Shown: piece after piece, positions 23,434 to 31,369 of the stretch
How positions within the stretch are numbered: the stretch's first letter is position 1
Layout of the letters: the number at the start of each line of letters is the position of its first letter
Source of the DNA: Streptomyces sp. CMB-StM0423
GTDB lineage: Bacteria > Actinomycetota > Actinomycetes > Streptomycetales > Streptomycetaceae
NCBI RefSeq assembly: GCF_002847285.1
Contig: NZ_CP025407.1
Location: forward strand, 3,546,501 to 3,610,500
DNA: 64,000 bases
Direction of reading: 5' to 3'
The notes under the pieces: generated by a model
Told to the model about the DNA's origin: nothing
Database searches by the model: none
What the model saw: only the letters and a program-made list of their open reading frames with translations
Made by a program: the position numbers and the translations under genes

Positions 23434-25500
23434 TCACACCTTCTGTCTCGGCTGACTGGTCCGGTTCGACTGGGTCGACCGACTGGGCTGGCTGGGCGAG
23501 TTGGCGAAACCGGTCGGGCCGGACTGCCCGGACCGGCCGTGGGGACCGGGCTGGGAGGCGTGGCCCGGCCGACTGCCCTGGCCCTGCTGGCCGGACTGGC
23601 CCGGCTGGCCGGACTGACTCGACGGACCGGTCCGGCCCGGCTGAACGGGCTGACTCGCCGTCCCGACCTGGCTGAGCGCTGCGGCCCCGCCGGACGTACC
23701 GGCCCCGCCCGACGCCTCGTCCTCGCCGGTCAGCCCCGCCACCAGCCGCGCGTGCAGCCGCAGCAGCGGATGCGGGTGGTACGGACCCGGCGGCCCGTCC
23801 TCCACCAGCCCCGCGTCCGCGAGCCGTTCGAGGACCGCCTCGCACTCCGCCACCGGCAGCCCCAGCACCGCCGCGCCGTCCGCCGCGTGCCAGCCGGGTG
23901 CGTCGAGCGCGCCGAGCGCGACGTACGCCGCCGCGAGGCCGGGGTCGAGCCGGTCCAGGGCCGCGTCGAACAACTCCACCACCGACATCCGCGGGTGGCC
24001 GGTGAGCGACAGCCGGCCCAGCGGTTCTTCGGCCAGCCAGCGGGCGCAGTCGCCGAGCCGCAGCGCCGGCCGGGTACCGAGCCGGGCGGCGGCGATGACC
24101 AGCGCCAGCGGGTGGTGGCCGCACACCGCGGCCAGTTCCTCCGCGCCGCTCGGCTCGTCCGCGACCCGCTCCGCGCCCAGCACCGCCGTCAGCAACTCCC
24201 GTGCCTCCGCCTCGGCCAGCGGGCCGAGCCGGTGGACCCGTACGCCGTGGGTGGCGACCAGCCCGGCGAGCCCCAGCCGGCTGGTGAGCAGCACCCCGTG
24301 CCCGGGCACCGCCGCGAGCACGTCGCGGGCCTGCGCCGCGTCGACCACGTCGTCCAGGATCAGCAGCGCCCGCGGGCCGGACCCCGCGTCCGGCGTGCCG
24401 AGCCGGGCGGCGAGTTCGTCGACGACCTCCGCGGCGGCGCGCGGCGAGCCGTCCGGCGCCGCCATGGGCACCAGCGTCCGGCCGCCGGGGAAGTCGTCGC
24501 GTACGAGGTGCGCCACCTGCTGGGCGAGGGCGGTCTTGCCGATCCCGGGCCCGCCGCAGACCAGTTCCGCCACCGGCGTACCCGGGTCGTCCGGCGCCGC
24601 GGCCAGCCGCCGCCGCAGCGTCGCGACCGCCTCCGCCCGCCCGGTGAACCACGGCACCGGCGGCAGCCCCGGCGGGTCGGGGACCGGCGCGGGCGCGGCC
24701 GGCGCCGCGGCCGGGAGCCCCGCCAGCGCGGGCGGTTCGCTCGCCGGGCCCAGGTCCTCGCCGCGCAGGATCGACAGCTCCAGCCGCTGGAGCGCGGCCG
24801 AGGGACCGACGCCGAGCCCGTCCGCGAGGTACGCCTTGAAGCCGCGGTACTCCGCAAGCGCCTCCGTCTGCCGCCCGGTCCGGTACAGCGCCTCGATCAA
24901 CTGCTCCCGGAACCGGCCGTGGTCGGGGTGGGCGCGGGTGACGCTCCACAGGTCCACGAGTGCCTGCCCGCACTGCCCCAGCTCCAGCCGCAGGTCGCAC
25001 AGCCGCTCCACGACCCGCAGCCGCTCCTCCAGCAGCCGCGGCACCTCGTCGCGGTGGATGGCCTCGGACCGTACGTTGGCCAGCACCCCGGTCTGCCACA
25101 GCGCCAGCGCCCCCTGCAGCGCGCCCATCGCCGACTCCGCGGACAGGCCGGGCTCCTGCGTGCGCCGTACCCGCTCGCGGAACTCGACGAGGTCGAGGGA
25201 GCGCCCGCCCGCGGTGATCCGGTAGCCGCCGGGCACCGCCTCGATGGGGGTGTCGACCACCTCGTGCTTGGCGAAGAGCCGCCGCAGCCGCAGCACGCAG
25301 GTCTGCAGCGCGGCCCGCGCGGTGGCGGGCTGTTCGTCGCCCCAGACCATGCGCTGGAGGTAGTCGACGGAGACGATGGAGCCCGCGTTGAGCAGCAGGG
25401 CGGCGAGCAGGTTGGCCGGTTTGGAGGGGTGCAGGACGACGGTCTCGCCGCCGTCGGTGATGCTCAGCGGCCCGAGCAGTTGGAACCGCACCGCGCTCAC
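23434..25500 (-). CDS. SARP-family regulator with NB-ARC domain and Gln/Gly/Pro/Ser-rich tail
   Basis: From GTG 25500 the protein has 688 residues: OmpR-like winged helix (VRFQLLGPLSITDGGETVVL ... LAALLLNAGSIVSVDYLQR), bacterial transcriptional activator domain (LVEFRERVRRTQEPG...YRTGRQTEALAEYRGFK), then an NB-ARC ATPase with Walker A CGGPGIGKTAL and Walker B ALLILDDV. It lacks the TPR part of AfsR and instead ends in about 75 residues of Ser/Gln/Gly/Pro repeats (SGQPGQSGQQGQ). SARPs activate antibiotic clusters by binding heptamer repeats, and such repeats lie before the precursor gene. It heads the operon; the start is uncertain because two short upstream frames lead into it by overlaps. 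Confidence 0.85.
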   Translation of the reverse strand: MSAVRFQLLGPLSITDGGETVVLHPSKPANLLAALLLNAGSIVSVDYLQRMVWGDEQPATARAALQTCVLRLRRLFAKHEVVDTPIEAVPGGYRITAGGRSLDLVEFRERVRRTQEPGLSAESAMGALQGALALWQTGVLANVRSEAIHRDEVPRLLEERLRVVERLCDLRLELGQCGQALVDLWSVTRAHPDHGRFREQLIEALYRTGRQTEALAEYRGFKAYLADGLGVGPSAALQRLELSILRGEDLGPASEPPALAGLPAAAPAAPAPVPDPPGLPPVPWFTGRAEAVATLRRRLAAAPDDPGTPVAELVCGGPGIGKTALAQQVAHLVRDDFPGGRTLVPMAAPDGSPRAAAEVVDELAARLGTPDAGSGPRALLILDDVVDAAQARDVLAAVPGHGVLLTSRLGLAGLVATHGVRVHRLGPLAEAEARELLTAVLGAERVADEPSGAEELAAVCGHHPLALVIAAARLGTRPALRLGDCARWLAEEPLGRLSLTGHPRMSVVELFDAALDRLDPGLAAAYVALGALDAPGWHAADGAAVLGLPVAECEAVLERLADAGLVEDGPPGPYHPHPLLRLHARLVAGLTGEDEASGGAGTSGGAAALSQVGTASQPVQPGRTGPSSQSGQPGQSGQQGQGSRPGHASQPGPHGRSGQSGPTGFANSPSQPSRSTQSNRTSQPRQKV

Positions 25501-25574
25501 CGGCGCCCCCGGTGGCCGACCGAGCCGTGCAGCGGGGATACGGGCGGGGGCGGGAGCGTGATCCGGGTCGTCAT
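25497..25574 (-). CDS. Possible 25-residue leader frame coupled to the SARP gene
   Basis: ATG at 25574 opens a 25-codon frame (starting MTTRITLPPPPVSPLHG) whose TGA overlaps the proposed SARP GTG start (GTGA, 25497-25500). The ATG itself overlaps the stop of another short frame. Ribosomes could reach the SARP start by this relay. If the true SARP start lies elsewhere, this frame is meaningless. Confidence 0.3.
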   Translation of the reverse strand: MTTRITLPPPPVSPLHGSVGHRGRR

Positions 25575-25630
25575 GCGGGCCACCTGTGTCCTGTCTGGGG
25601 GGTGGGAAGGACGCCCGCGACGCTACCCAC
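25571..25630 (-). CDS. Possible 19-residue leader peptide with strong ribosome site
   Basis: GTG at 25630 is preceded on the minus strand by CAGGAGGGGGGTTCAC, the best Shine-Dalgarno in this spacer. It encodes 19 residues (MGSVAGVLPTPQTGHRWPA) and ends in TGA overlapping the next short frame's ATG. No better start for the regulator uses this ribosome site, so it may be a genuine leader controlling SARP translation. Confidence 0.4.
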   Translation of the reverse strand: MGSVAGVLPTPQTGHRWPA

Positions 25631-25933
25631 GTGAACCCCCCTCCTGGCAGGCCGGAAGCTGTCATGAACCTGCACCGGCGCGCGCAGCAAGCGGCCAGAT
25701 CCCCCCGAAGCGGGACCCCCGCCAACCGCCCGCCAACCGGCGTCCAGCCGCGCGTCTACCGCGCGTCCGGTGCCGGTCCCCCGCGCGCCATGTCCCCGCT
25801 TCCCGGTCCTGCGCACGGGAGGGGTCCCGGGACCCCCGCGATACAACGGTTCCGATGGGCCACCGGGCTCCGGCCGTACGGCCGCCGGAGGCTCCGCGAC
25901 CGCGGACAGGCGGGCAGGGGGAGAGGGGGAAGC
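25631..25933. other. Divergent spacer between the SARP and kinase operons
   Basis: About 300 bases without a supportable gene. It must hold the promoters of the minus-strand RiPP operon and the plus-strand kinase operon, but no AT-rich -10 element stands out by eye. The ribosome site of the first leader frame lies at its left edge and GAGAGGGGGAAG, the kinase ribosome site, at its right edge. Confidence 0.4.
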
Positions 25934-27043
25934 GTGCCGATGACGGCATACCGGACGACGGGCGGCGGCGCGGCCGGCGCGCGCGCCCCCCTGCTCACCC
26001 CCGGGCAGCGCATCCACGACGGGCTGGTGGTCGACCGCAGGCTGGGCGAGGGCGCGTTCGCCGAGGTGTACCGCGTACGCCACCACGTGCTCGGCCGGCA
26101 GGCGCTCAAGCTCTTCAAGCACCGCGCCTCCCTCGCCGCCGACCTCAGCAGGCTCGACGAGGCGCGCATCCTCTCCACCCTCGGCCACCCGAGCATCATC
26201 AGGGTGTTCGACGCCGGCACGGTGGACACGGCGGACGGCCCGCGCGGCTACTTCACCATGGAGTACGTCGCCGGGGGCAGCCTGCACCAACTGGTCAGGA
26301 GCCACGGCGGCATCGTCCCCGTCCCCCAGGTCACCACCGTGCTGCGGCAGGTGGCCGACGGCCTGTCCGTCGCTCACGGGCGGCGGCAGCCGGTCGTGCA
26401 CCGGGACCTGTCGCTGGCCAACGTGCTCGTCGCGTACGACGAGTCCGGACTGCGGGTCAAGGTGGGCGACTTCGGGCTGGCGCGGGAGACCGACCCGGTC
26501 ACGCGGGCGGCGAGCGCGCAGGGCACGGTCGCGTACATGCCGCCCGAAGTCCTCATCCGCGGGCGCGGCTACTCGGCCGCCGGGGACGTGTGGGCGCTGG
26601 GCACGATCGTCTACCACCTGCTCACGAACCGCTTCCCGTACGACGCGGACGACCCGGCGCGGGCGTTCTCGCCGGGTCGGTTCGAGCAACCGCTGCGGCC
26701 GCCGGGCGACTTCAACGACGACGCGGACGCCGCGCTGGAGTGGCTGGTGGCGGACATGCTGCGGGTCGACCCGGCGGCGCGGCCGGCGATGCGCGAGGTG
26801 GCGGAACGCGCCCTGTCCCCGGGCCAGATGGCGGCGCTGCCGGCGGAGCAGCCGCCCGAGCCACCGCGCGCGGCGGACCCGCCCGCCGACGAGTTCGTCC
26901 GCGCCGCCATCGCGCTCTCCCGCATCCCCGGCCGCCTGGCGGACGCGGCCGACCAACTCGAAGCCGCCCTCAGCCGCCGGCCCCGCCTGCGGGAGCGGCA
27001 TCTGACCCGGCTCACGACCTGGCGTAGAGGAGTCGTTCAGTGA
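25934..27043 (+). CDS. Serine/threonine protein kinase heading an Hsp70 operon
   Basis: From GTG 25934 (GGGGGAAG just upstream; ATG 25940 possible) the protein has 369 residues. Kinase motifs: glycine loop GEGAFAEVY (38-46), Lys59 in ALKLF, catalytic loop HRDLSLAN (156-163) and DFGLA (from 179), then GTVAYMPPEVL. The catalytic-loop Lys normal in HRDLKPxN Ser/Thr kinases is Ser here. No transmembrane segment or PASTA repeats follow; the C-terminal ~90 residues are helical. Its stop overlaps the next start (GTGA, 27040-27043). The neighbouring Hsp70, GrpE-like and J-like proteins are its probable partners or targets. Confidence 0.88.
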   Translation: MPMTAYRTTGGGAAGARAPLLTPGQRIHDGLVVDRRLGEGAFAEVYRVRHHVLGRQALKLFKHRASLAADLSRLDEARILSTLGHPSIIRVFDAGTVDTADGPRGYFTMEYVAGGSLHQLVRSHGGIVPVPQVTTVLRQVADGLSVAHGRRQPVVHRDLSLANVLVAYDESGLRVKVGDFGLARETDPVTRAASAQGTVAYMPPEVLIRGRGYSAAGDVWALGTIVYHLLTNRFPYDADDPARAFSPGRFEQPLRPPGDFNDDADAALEWLVADMLRVDPAARPAMREVAERALSPGQMAALPAEQPPEPPRAADPPADEFVRAAIALSRIPGRLADAADQLEAALSRRPRLRERHLTRLTTWRRGVVQ

Positions 27044-28233
27044 AGGAGTCCCCGGCCCGCTTCGCGGACCTGGCGGGTCTGCGGCTGTACCGCAGGAACA
27101 TCTTCGCGGTCACCGGACTGCCCGTGGCCGCCCAGGGACCCGCGGTGCGGCGGCACAGACAGCGGCTGGACGCCCGGCTGGCGGTCGAGGAGACCTGGGC
27201 GGGAGACGCCGGCGCGCCCGCGCCCGGCGGGTACCGCAGGGAGGAAGTCCGGCACGCCTTCGAGGAGTTCCAGGACCCGCGGCGCCGGCTCGTGGACGAG
27301 CTGCTGTGGTTCTGGCGGGACGCCGACCTCGGCTGCGGCTGCGCCCCCTCGACGCACGAACAGCACGACGAGGCCGTACGCGTGCACAGCCAGGCGATCG
27401 AGGCGGAGACCGGCGGCACCGGCCCGCGGGGTGCCGGGCCCGACCGGTCCTGGCGCGCCGCCGCGACGGCCTGGGCCGCGGTGCTGGAGAACCCCGATCT
27501 GCGCGGCCACGTCGCCCACCGCATCACGGCCCTGGCCGACCCGCGGCTCGACGGCTACTCCCCCGACGACTTCCTGGCCGGCGTCCCCGGGCTGCTGCTC
27601 TCCCCGTTCGGCGAACTCGCCGGCGACCGGTCCGCGCGGTCGCGGCTGGCGGAGGTCAGCGCCGGATGGTCGACGTACCCGGTCTTCGCGACGCCGCTCC
27701 CGGACGTCTTCGAGAACACCGTCGAGCACTCGGTCGACCGGCTCAAGGACGCGCTGCAGACCGCGGGCGAGCGGCACCAGGCGGGACAGCACGCGGACGC
27801 GCTCGCGGCCCTGGAGGAGCGGGTGCTGCCCGCGTACGCGGAGTTCGAGTCGCTGAAGGGGTTCGTCTCGGAGTCGCGGTCCGAGGAGATGGCGCACACG
27901 GTCACCGTGGCGCTGAACAACGTCGCGCTCGGCGTCTGCGAGGCGGGCCTGCAGAAACCGTTCCGGAGCACGCTGATCGAGGTGATGGAGCACGCGAGCC
28001 GGATCGCGCCGCGGCGGGACAAGGCGCAGATCGCCCAGAACCTGGCTGCCGTACGGCAGGGCCGCGCGGGCGCGGGGGCCGCCCAGCAGTTGAAGCCAAG
28101 CGAGTGCGCGGGGTGCGTCGTCCTGCTGCTGGCGATCATCGGCGGAATCGTCGGAGGGATCACAGGGGGAGCCCCATGGGCGGTCGGCATCATCGTCGGC
28201 GGCTTCGTGCTCGCCGGGATGTTCGCCTCATGA
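27040..28233 (+). CDS. Hsp70-operon protein with possible J-like N-terminus and C-terminal membrane segment
   Basis: The 397-residue protein starts at GTG inside the kinase stop. The N-terminal ~90 residues (LRLYRRNIFAVTGLPVAAQG, HAFEEFQDPRRRLVDELLWF) read like a short J-type helical hairpin: 'N-F-x-V-x-G-L-P', then a helix, then 'F-x-D-P-x-R-R'. I see no clear HPD triad. The middle is helical with a TPR-like stretch (LKDALQTAGERHQAGQHADAL). The C-terminus after a Cys-rich SECAGC has one or two glycine-rich hydrophobic segments (VVLLLAIIGGIVGGI, AVGIIVGGFVLAGMF) that should anchor it. I infer a membrane-associated Hsp70 co-chaperone; family assignment is tentative. Confidence 0.65.
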   Translation: MKESPARFADLAGLRLYRRNIFAVTGLPVAAQGPAVRRHRQRLDARLAVEETWAGDAGAPAPGGYRREEVRHAFEEFQDPRRRLVDELLWFWRDADLGCGCAPSTHEQHDEAVRVHSQAIEAETGGTGPRGAGPDRSWRAAATAWAAVLENPDLRGHVAHRITALADPRLDGYSPDDFLAGVPGLLLSPFGELAGDRSARSRLAEVSAGWSTYPVFATPLPDVFENTVEHSVDRLKDALQTAGERHQAGQHADALAALEERVLPAYAEFESLKGFVSESRSEEMAHTVTVALNNVALGVCEAGLQKPFRSTLIEVMEHASRIAPRRDKAQIAQNLAAVRQGRAGAGAAQQLKPSECAGCVVLLLAIIGGIVGGITGGAPWAVGIIVGGFVLAGMFAS

Positions 28234-28262
28234 ACCCGTACGCCACCGAAGGAAGGGCTCCG

Positions 28263-28871
28263 ATGACACAGCACGCCCGCCACCGGGCGAGGGGGCGCCT
28301 CGGCGCCGCGCTCGGACAGTGGCGCCAGCCGCCCGAGTTCCGCCTCCCGCCGCCACAGCTCGACCCGGCCCAGACGGCGTGGGTCGCGGAGGTGCTGGCG
28401 GAGGTGGAGGCGGCGGAGGCGCTGGCGGCGGCCGCCGCGGCTTCGCCCGCGGACGCCGGGACGGACACCGCCGTGACCGCCGGCTCAACGGCCCCTGACG
28501 GTGCCGGTACCGGCGCCCTGGTCGGCGCGGCGACCGGCATCTGGCGCGCGCTGCGCAAGCTCGACCAGGACGCCGGCAAGCTCTCCGCCGCCGACCTGCG
28601 GCAGGTCCGGCTCCAGGTCCGCGCCAGCCGCCAGGCGCTCGCCGACGACGGCCTGGAGATCCAGGAGCACGACGGCGAGCCGTTCGACACCGGTCTCTCC
28701 CTGGAGGCGCTGGTCTTCCAGGAGAACCCGGAGCTGACCCGCGAGGTCGTGCTGGAGACCGTACGGCCGTCCGTCTACTTCCGCGGCCGGCGCATCCAGA
28801 TGGGCCAGGTCATCGTCGGCCGGCCCCCGCAGGACCCCGGTGACGAGACGACCAAGGAGACCCCGGAGTGA
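28263..28871 (+). CDS. GrpE-like nucleotide exchange factor
   Basis: The ATG at 28263 is preceded by GAAGGAAGG and gives 202 residues; an ATG at 28230 overlapping the upstream stop would add 11. The N-terminus is helical and Ala-rich. The C-terminal ~80 residues (DDGLEIQEHDGEPFDTGLSL, then VVLETVRPSVYFRGRRIQMG and QVIVG) follow the beta-domain pattern of GrpE: 'G-ix-I-x-x-x-G-x-x-F-D' and 'V-x-x-V-x-R-P-x-V-x-x-x-G'. GrpE exchanges ADP for ATP on Hsp70, and the next gene encodes an Hsp70. The length matches GrpE but similarity is limited to the beta domain. Confidence 0.7.
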   Translation: MTQHARHRARGRLGAALGQWRQPPEFRLPPPQLDPAQTAWVAEVLAEVEAAEALAAAAAASPADAGTDTAVTAGSTAPDGAGTGALVGAATGIWRALRKLDQDAGKLSAADLRQVRLQVRASRQALADDGLEIQEHDGEPFDTGLSLEALVFQENPELTREVVLETVRPSVYFRGRRIQMGQVIVGRPPQDPGDETTKETPE

Positions 28872-31369
28872 GCGAGACCATCGACTACGGCATCGACCTC
28901 GGCACCACGAACAGCGCGATCGCGGTGGCGGAGGACGGCGGCGTACGCATCGTCAAGAACAACGAGCAGTGGGACTACTCCCCCTCCGCCGTCTACATCC
29001 CCAAGAAGGACATCGTCCACGTGGGCCGGCGGGCCAAGGAGCGTACGCAGTCCGACCCGGCCAACGCCCACTCCGAGTTCAAGCTGGAGATGGGGGTGGC
29101 GGGGGCGACGCGCCGGTTCGAGCGCGCCGGGCTGTCCCTCACCCCCGAGGAGCTGTCCGCCGAGGTGCTGAAGTCGCTGCGGCAGGACGCCGCGGCCGAG
29201 ACGGGATACGCGCCGGAGGTCGCGGTGATCACCGTGCCCGCGGCCTTCGCCCTCAACCAGAACACCGCCACCTCCGAGGCCGCCGCCCTGGCCGGGCTCA
29301 GCGAGCACTGCCCGCTGGTGCAGGAGCCGACCGCCGCCGCCATCGCGTACGGCGTGCAGGACACCTCCGACTCCGCCCACTGGATGGTCTTCGACCTCGG
29401 CGGCGGCACCTTCGACGCCGCCGTGATGAGCAAGCGCGACGGCGAACTCCAGCTCATCCAGCACGCGGGCGACCCGTACCTCGGCGGGAAGCTCATCGAC
29501 TGGGCGGTCGTCGACGACCTGCTGGCCCCCGCCGTCCGGCGCGACCTGGGGCTGCCGGACTTCAACCGGAGCAACCGCCGCTGGCTGGGCAACTACGCCA
29601 AGCTCAAGGCCGAGGCGGAGAACGCGAAGATCGCGCTGTCCCGGATGGACAAGATCGACATCGCCTGCGACCTGGACGACGGCAGCGGCGACACCGTGAA
29701 CTTCGAGTTCACCCTCACCCGGGGCACCCTCGACGACCTCGCGCTCCCCTTCTACACCCGTGCGATCAAGCTCTGCCGGGAGGCGCTGGCCGAGAGCGCG
29801 CTGCGCCCCGACCACATCGACCGGCTGCTGCTGGCCGGCGGCTCGACGCTCAGCCCGGGGCTGCGCGCGCTGCTCACCGACCGGCACACGGGGCTCGGCA
29901 TCGAGGTGGACCACAGCCAGGACCCGACGACGGTGGTGGCCCGCGGCGCGGCGGCGTTCGCCCGTACCGTACGGCGGCCGCGGAAGGTGCGGGCGGCGGC
30001 GCCGGGTGAGTTCGCGGTGGAGCTGAACTACCCCGCGCAGACCGTCGACACCACCGGCATCCCGGTCTCGGGCAAGGTGACCAGCGGCGGCGCGGTGGAC
30101 TTCACCCGGTACGCCGTCGTGCTCGCCAACCCGGACGGACAGCCGCCGTTCCGCGGTCCCCGCACCGTGCTCTCCCAGGACGGCACCTTCTACACCGAGG
30201 TCGTGGTCACGGCCGGCGCCACGTCCCACTTCGCCGTCGAGCTGACCGACACCTCAGGTACGCGGCAGAAGCTCGCCGGCGGCACCCTGGCGATCACGCA
30301 CGCGAAGGTCGTACCCGGCGAGGCGGTGCTGACGGGCACCCTCGGCATCGGCCGGGCCGACGGCTCGTTCGACCCGCTGCTCCGCAAGGGCACGACGCTG
30401 CCGGCCATGGTGACGAAGATCTACCGCACCACGATCCCCCTGCACCGCTCGGAGCCGGACGCGGTGATCCGTATCCCGCTGCTGGAGGGCGAACGGCCGC
30501 GCGCCGAACGCAACACGCGGGTGGGGCAGTTGGAGATCCGGCCGCGGGACGTCCGGATCGACCTGCCGGCGGAGAGCGAGGTCGAGGTGACGTTCGAGAT
30601 CGAGGCGAGCAGCAGGGAGGCCCTGGCCACCGCCCATATCCCGCTGGTACAGCAGCAGTTCGAGGCGACGATCAACCGCACCGAACTCCTCGCGCCGGAG
30701 CAGCACGAGCTGGCCGGCCGGCTCCGGCACCTGGAGCAGCGCCTGCGCGGCCTGAAGGACGACGCCGAGTCCGAGCACGCGGAGCAGGCCGGGACCCGGC
30801 TGCGGAAGCTGGAGGAGCACCGCCCGCTCACACAGCTCGGCAGGGAGGTCGACGCCGCGGACGTGGACACGGGCGCGGCGGTGACGAGCGACCGCCGGAT
30901 GCGCGATCTGGAGGCCGAACTCGACGACATCGAAGAGGCCATCGAGATCCCCGGACTCGAACGCCGGCTGTGGGACGTGCTCGGCGCGTGCGAGGACATC
31001 ATCACGCAGGTCGGCGGGACCCCGGCCGACCGCCGGGAGCTGGAGAACCTGCGCGGGCGCGCGAGCGCGCTGGGCGCGGACGCGACGCCGGCGGAGCTGC
31101 GGAAGCTGGTGAAGCGGGCGGAGGAGTTCCAGGTGGAGCTGCTGCGGCGGACGGACGAGTGGGACTTCGTGGTGTTCAATGCGCTGGTGGAGATGCGCGA
31201 CCTGATGCGCCCGCGCCACCAGGCGGACGCGGCGATCCGCGACGGCAGGAGGGCGATGGCGATGGGCGACCGGGGGGCGATCGCGGGCGTGAACGAGCGG
31301 CTGCGGCGGCTGCTCCCGCCGGAGGCGGCGGGGAACGAGCCGGGGAGGAAGGAGGGCGGGGTCAGGTGA
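28868..31369 (+). CDS. Hsp70 (DnaK-like) protein with divergent C-terminal region
   Basis: An 833-residue Hsp70 starting at GTG overlapping the GrpE-like stop (GTGA). The ATPase domain is intact: IDLGTTNSAIAV (phosphate 1), FDLGGGTFDAAV (phosphate 2), LLLAGGSTLSPGL (adenosine) and the QEPTAAAIAYG connect region. Instead of a normal DnaK substrate domain of ~230 residues, about 450 residues follow: beta-rich segments (VSGKVTSGGAVDFTRYAVVL) and then a long helical region with coiled-coil character (residues ~600-800, LRHLEQRLRGLKDDAESEHA). It is not the housekeeping DnaK. Role inferred: a dedicated chaperone or scaffold regulated by the kinase of the same operon. Confidence 0.9.
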   Translation: MSETIDYGIDLGTTNSAIAVAEDGGVRIVKNNEQWDYSPSAVYIPKKDIVHVGRRAKERTQSDPANAHSEFKLEMGVAGATRRFERAGLSLTPEELSAEVLKSLRQDAAAETGYAPEVAVITVPAAFALNQNTATSEAAALAGLSEHCPLVQEPTAAAIAYGVQDTSDSAHWMVFDLGGGTFDAAVMSKRDGELQLIQHAGDPYLGGKLIDWAVVDDLLAPAVRRDLGLPDFNRSNRRWLGNYAKLKAEAENAKIALSRMDKIDIACDLDDGSGDTVNFEFTLTRGTLDDLALPFYTRAIKLCREALAESALRPDHIDRLLLAGGSTLSPGLRALLTDRHTGLGIEVDHSQDPTTVVARGAAAFARTVRRPRKVRAAAPGEFAVELNYPAQTVDTTGIPVSGKVTSGGAVDFTRYAVVLANPDGQPPFRGPRTVLSQDGTFYTEVVVTAGATSHFAVELTDTSGTRQKLAGGTLAITHAKVVPGEAVLTGTLGIGRADGSFDPLLRKGTTLPAMVTKIYRTTIPLHRSEPDAVIRIPLLEGERPRAERNTRVGQLEIRPRDVRIDLPAESEVEVTFEIEASSREALATAHIPLVQQQFEATINRTELLAPEQHELAGRLRHLEQRLRGLKDDAESEHAEQAGTRLRKLEEHRPLTQLGREVDAADVDTGAAVTSDRRMRDLEAELDDIEEAIEIPGLERRLWDVLGACEDIITQVGGTPADRRELENLRGRASALGADATPAELRKLVKRAEEFQVELLRRTDEWDFVVFNALVEMRDLMRPRHQADAAIRDGRRAMAMGDRGAIAGVNERLRRLLPPEAAGNEPGRKEGGVR

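Noticed and set aside
25571..25630. 19-residue frame considered as a second RiPP precursor
   Set aside because: It has no Cys, only one Ser and no leader-like acidic part; a leader-peptide role for the SARP fits better.
23422..27027. Plus-strand open frame of about 1200 codons across the SARP and kinase genes
   Set aside because: It runs antisense to the SARP and in the wrong frame of the kinase; composition is Arg/Pro/Ala-rich without motifs.
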